From Paenibacillus borealis (lineage in GTDB: Bacteria; Bacillota; Bacilli; Paenibacillales; Paenibacillaceae), in assembly GCF_000758665.1 (NCBI RefSeq), contig NZ_CP009285.1:8092809-8156808 (forward strand): DNA of 64,000 nucleotides. The letters are read 5' to 3'. The notes under the pieces are model-generated. The model had not been told where the DNA came from and ran no database searches. It was given only the letters and a program-made list of their open reading frames with translations. The position numbers and the translations under genes are program-made. Below are positions 62,822 through 64,000 of this stretch, one piece after another (the stretch's first letter is position 1; each line of letters begins with the position of its first letter).

Positions 62822-63213
62822 GGGAATCTCCTATTCAAATACCGGAATTCGCGTAATCTCCGGAATTTCATCTTCTAATTAGTATAGTCATTCAAACGGT
62901 GCCATAAACGGCAGCTGTTAGAACCTGGGCACACGCTTTTATATTTAAAAAAGCCCCGCAGTAGCGCTATCATCCTCTGCAGAGCCAATCATTTATTGAT
63001 GCAGCAACAGAAAAACAATAGCTTATCCGCTCAAAGGAGCCTCATCTATTTCTGCGCTATATATAGAAGAGAAAAATGCAGGACACCTGATTCTTCTATA
63101 TATATTAAAAAAATCCCCGCAAAGTGCCGCCTCTATAGTGAAGCCTGATCCGGAACTTTTGCGGGGACCCCAAGTAAAAAAGGACCACCGCAGTGGTCCC
63201 TAAGTGGCCTAAC
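62822..63213. other. Long rpmH-rnpA spacer with hairpins
   Basis: About 390 nt. It holds a terminator-like GU-containing hairpin at 62953-62985 (U6 on minus), a 13-bp inverted repeat at 63058-63104 (TATATATAGAAGA and complement), a long stem TCCCCGCAAA / TTTTGCGGGGA at 63114-63167 with U7, and the rpmH terminator. No ORF. Confidence 0.65.
63182..63199 (-). terminator. Intrinsic terminator of rpmH
   Basis: GGACCAC / GTGGTCC stem, 4-nt loop, U6 on the minus strand. Confidence 0.9.
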
Positions 63214-63348
63214 TTACGCACTCAAAACTTTTCTGCCTTTCAAGCGGCGGGCTGCCAGCACTTTGCGGCCGTTTTTCGTGCTCATTCTTTTGCGGAAACC
63301 ATGCACCTTTTTGCGTTTGCTCACATTCGGTCTGAACGTCGGTCTCAT
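63214..63348 (-). CDS. rpmH: 50S ribosomal protein L34
   Basis: A 44-residue very basic protein ([18 protein letters not shown], ending [13 protein letters not shown]), exact L34 length. ATG 63348 behind GGAGGTG. The first gene left of oriC, divergent from dnaA (outside the window). Confidence 0.98.
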   Translation of the reverse strand: MRPTFRPNVSKRKKVHGFRKRMSTKNGRKVLAARRLKGRKVLSA

Positions 63349-63599
63349 GTATTGCACCTCCCTTACAGGAACTTAATTACTGTCATATAAGCAGAAACGG
63401 ACTAAGCCGTCCTTAGAGTAGGGACAGTATCTACAAGTATTATCAATTAAATTTGGAGACATATCCTCACAGAAAACACCTTTATATATTTAAACACATA
63501 ATCACGCTAAAAGTCAACCTTGTCTCCTTCCTCCCTCTTTTTTATTTCTCCACAGATCTTCTTCAGCAGCTGCTCTCTATCCCCAGTTTGCTTCCGGCC

Positions 63600-64000
63600 C
63601 TCCAAAGTTCGGCCTCCGCATCTTATCCACAGTCCATTTGTCCAAAAAAGTAATCCACAGGGCAATATAGTTATCCACCTGTGATCAAAATAAATCGTCG
63701 ACTGCTCACAACTGAGCACAACCTGTGTATAAAAATATCGAAGCCATGACGGAAACTGTCGAACGGTTAACAAATTATCAACAATATGTAGTGGTGTTCC
63801 TAAAAATTATACACAAGTGATTGAATTTGTGGATAAAATGGCTTGGCTCATTGAAAAACAAGGGGGGTTTTGCTATGATGGTATTACTTTTGAATGTGAA
63901 TAGATTTGTTTGTTCTCTATATTATCAACAAGCTGTGGATAAAGTTGTGAACAATTCAAATTTATCCATATTTTTTTGTCTCTTGATATTGCATATTGGG
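63600..64000. other. oriC region with DnaA-box cluster
   Basis: AT-rich, no gene, between rpmH and the expected dnaA beyond the edge. DnaA-box-like 9-mers: TTATCCACA at 63623; TAATCCACA 63651; TTATCCACC 63671; TGTGTATAA 63724; TTATCAACA 63775; TTATACACA 63807; TGTGGATAA 63828; TTATCAACA 63922; TGTGGATAA 63934; TTATCCATA 63962. A Spo0A-box-like TGTCGAA lies at 63757-63763. The stretch 63349-63600 is the rpmH leader and promoter region with nothing else recognised. Confidence 0.9.

Overview
The window is a Paenibacillus-type (Bacillales) chromosome segment ending at the replication origin. Evidence: the right edge carries a cluster of DnaA-box-like 9-mers next to rpmH. Moving left from it on the minus strand is the classic Gram-positive origin-flanking order rpmH-rnpA-yidC-jag-mnmE-mnmG-rsmG-noc-soj-spo0J, with two parS sites. 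It continues with a yyaC/DUF4446/mscS/DUF951 block, rpsF-ssb-rpsR, gdpP-rplI-dnaB, purA, walRKHIJ-htrA and rlmH. Sporulation-linked genes (yyaC, soj/spo0J, jag, a yidC/spoIIIJ homologue), moderate GC and small proteins such as YjzC, YdjO and CxxH/CxxC point to a spore-forming Paenibacillus; the species cannot be named from this.

Region 1 (1-9331) is an AT-rich accessory block that stops at the 3' end of rlmH. From left to right it holds: a truncated unknown gene; a HicB/XRE/ParB-like fusion regulator with its own near-consensus promoter; a conserved hypothetical gene; a three-gene CBASS-type anti-phage operon (CD-NTase, E2-like protein with a SEC-C-like tail, patatin phospholipase effector); and an HD-hydrolase plus CYTH gene pair bracketed by two 97-nt palindromic elements. 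The CBASS operon is preceded by a sigma-A-like promoter whose start region is covered by a CIRCE (HrcA) operator, which would place anti-phage immunity under heat-shock control.

Region 2 (9332-25000) is chromosomal: rlmH, an ArsR-type regulator, an MFS exporter, the small CxxH/CxxC gene, an M3 oligoendopeptidase, a DUF2252 protein, cydABCD (cytochrome bd oxidase and its thiol exporter, with two Rex operators), ydjO-like and csp cold-shock genes, and htrA. Two intergenic spacers (10466-10634 and 16059-16236) carry arrays of one short palindromic unit spaced about 50-60 bp.

Region 3 (25000-48700) is housekeeping: walRKHIJ (essential cell-wall two-component system with accessory proteins), an M23 endopeptidase with LysM and G5 domains, purA with a long repeat-bearing leader, dnaB helicase-rplI-gdpP-DUF2232-MazG-like, a CBS-domain protein, an LCP cell-wall ligase, a peptide-binding lipoprotein, a MutS2-like ATPase without the Smr domain, a VOC protein and rpsF-ssb-rpsR. 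The MutS2-like gene has what looks like a ribosome-controlled transcription attenuator: a promoter, a 7-codon leader ORF whose last codons form one arm of a 12-bp long-range stem, and downstream intrinsic terminators.

Region 4 (48700-64000) carries tRNA-Ser(CGA), mscS, DUF3343 and a cysteine desulfurase-like enzyme, the partition genes, the tRNA-modification genes, the membrane insertase, RNase P protein, L34 and oriC. The most notable observations are the CIRCE-controlled CBASS operon, the MutS2-like leader, the palindrome-bracketed HD/CYTH pair and the HicB-XRE-ParB-like fusion.
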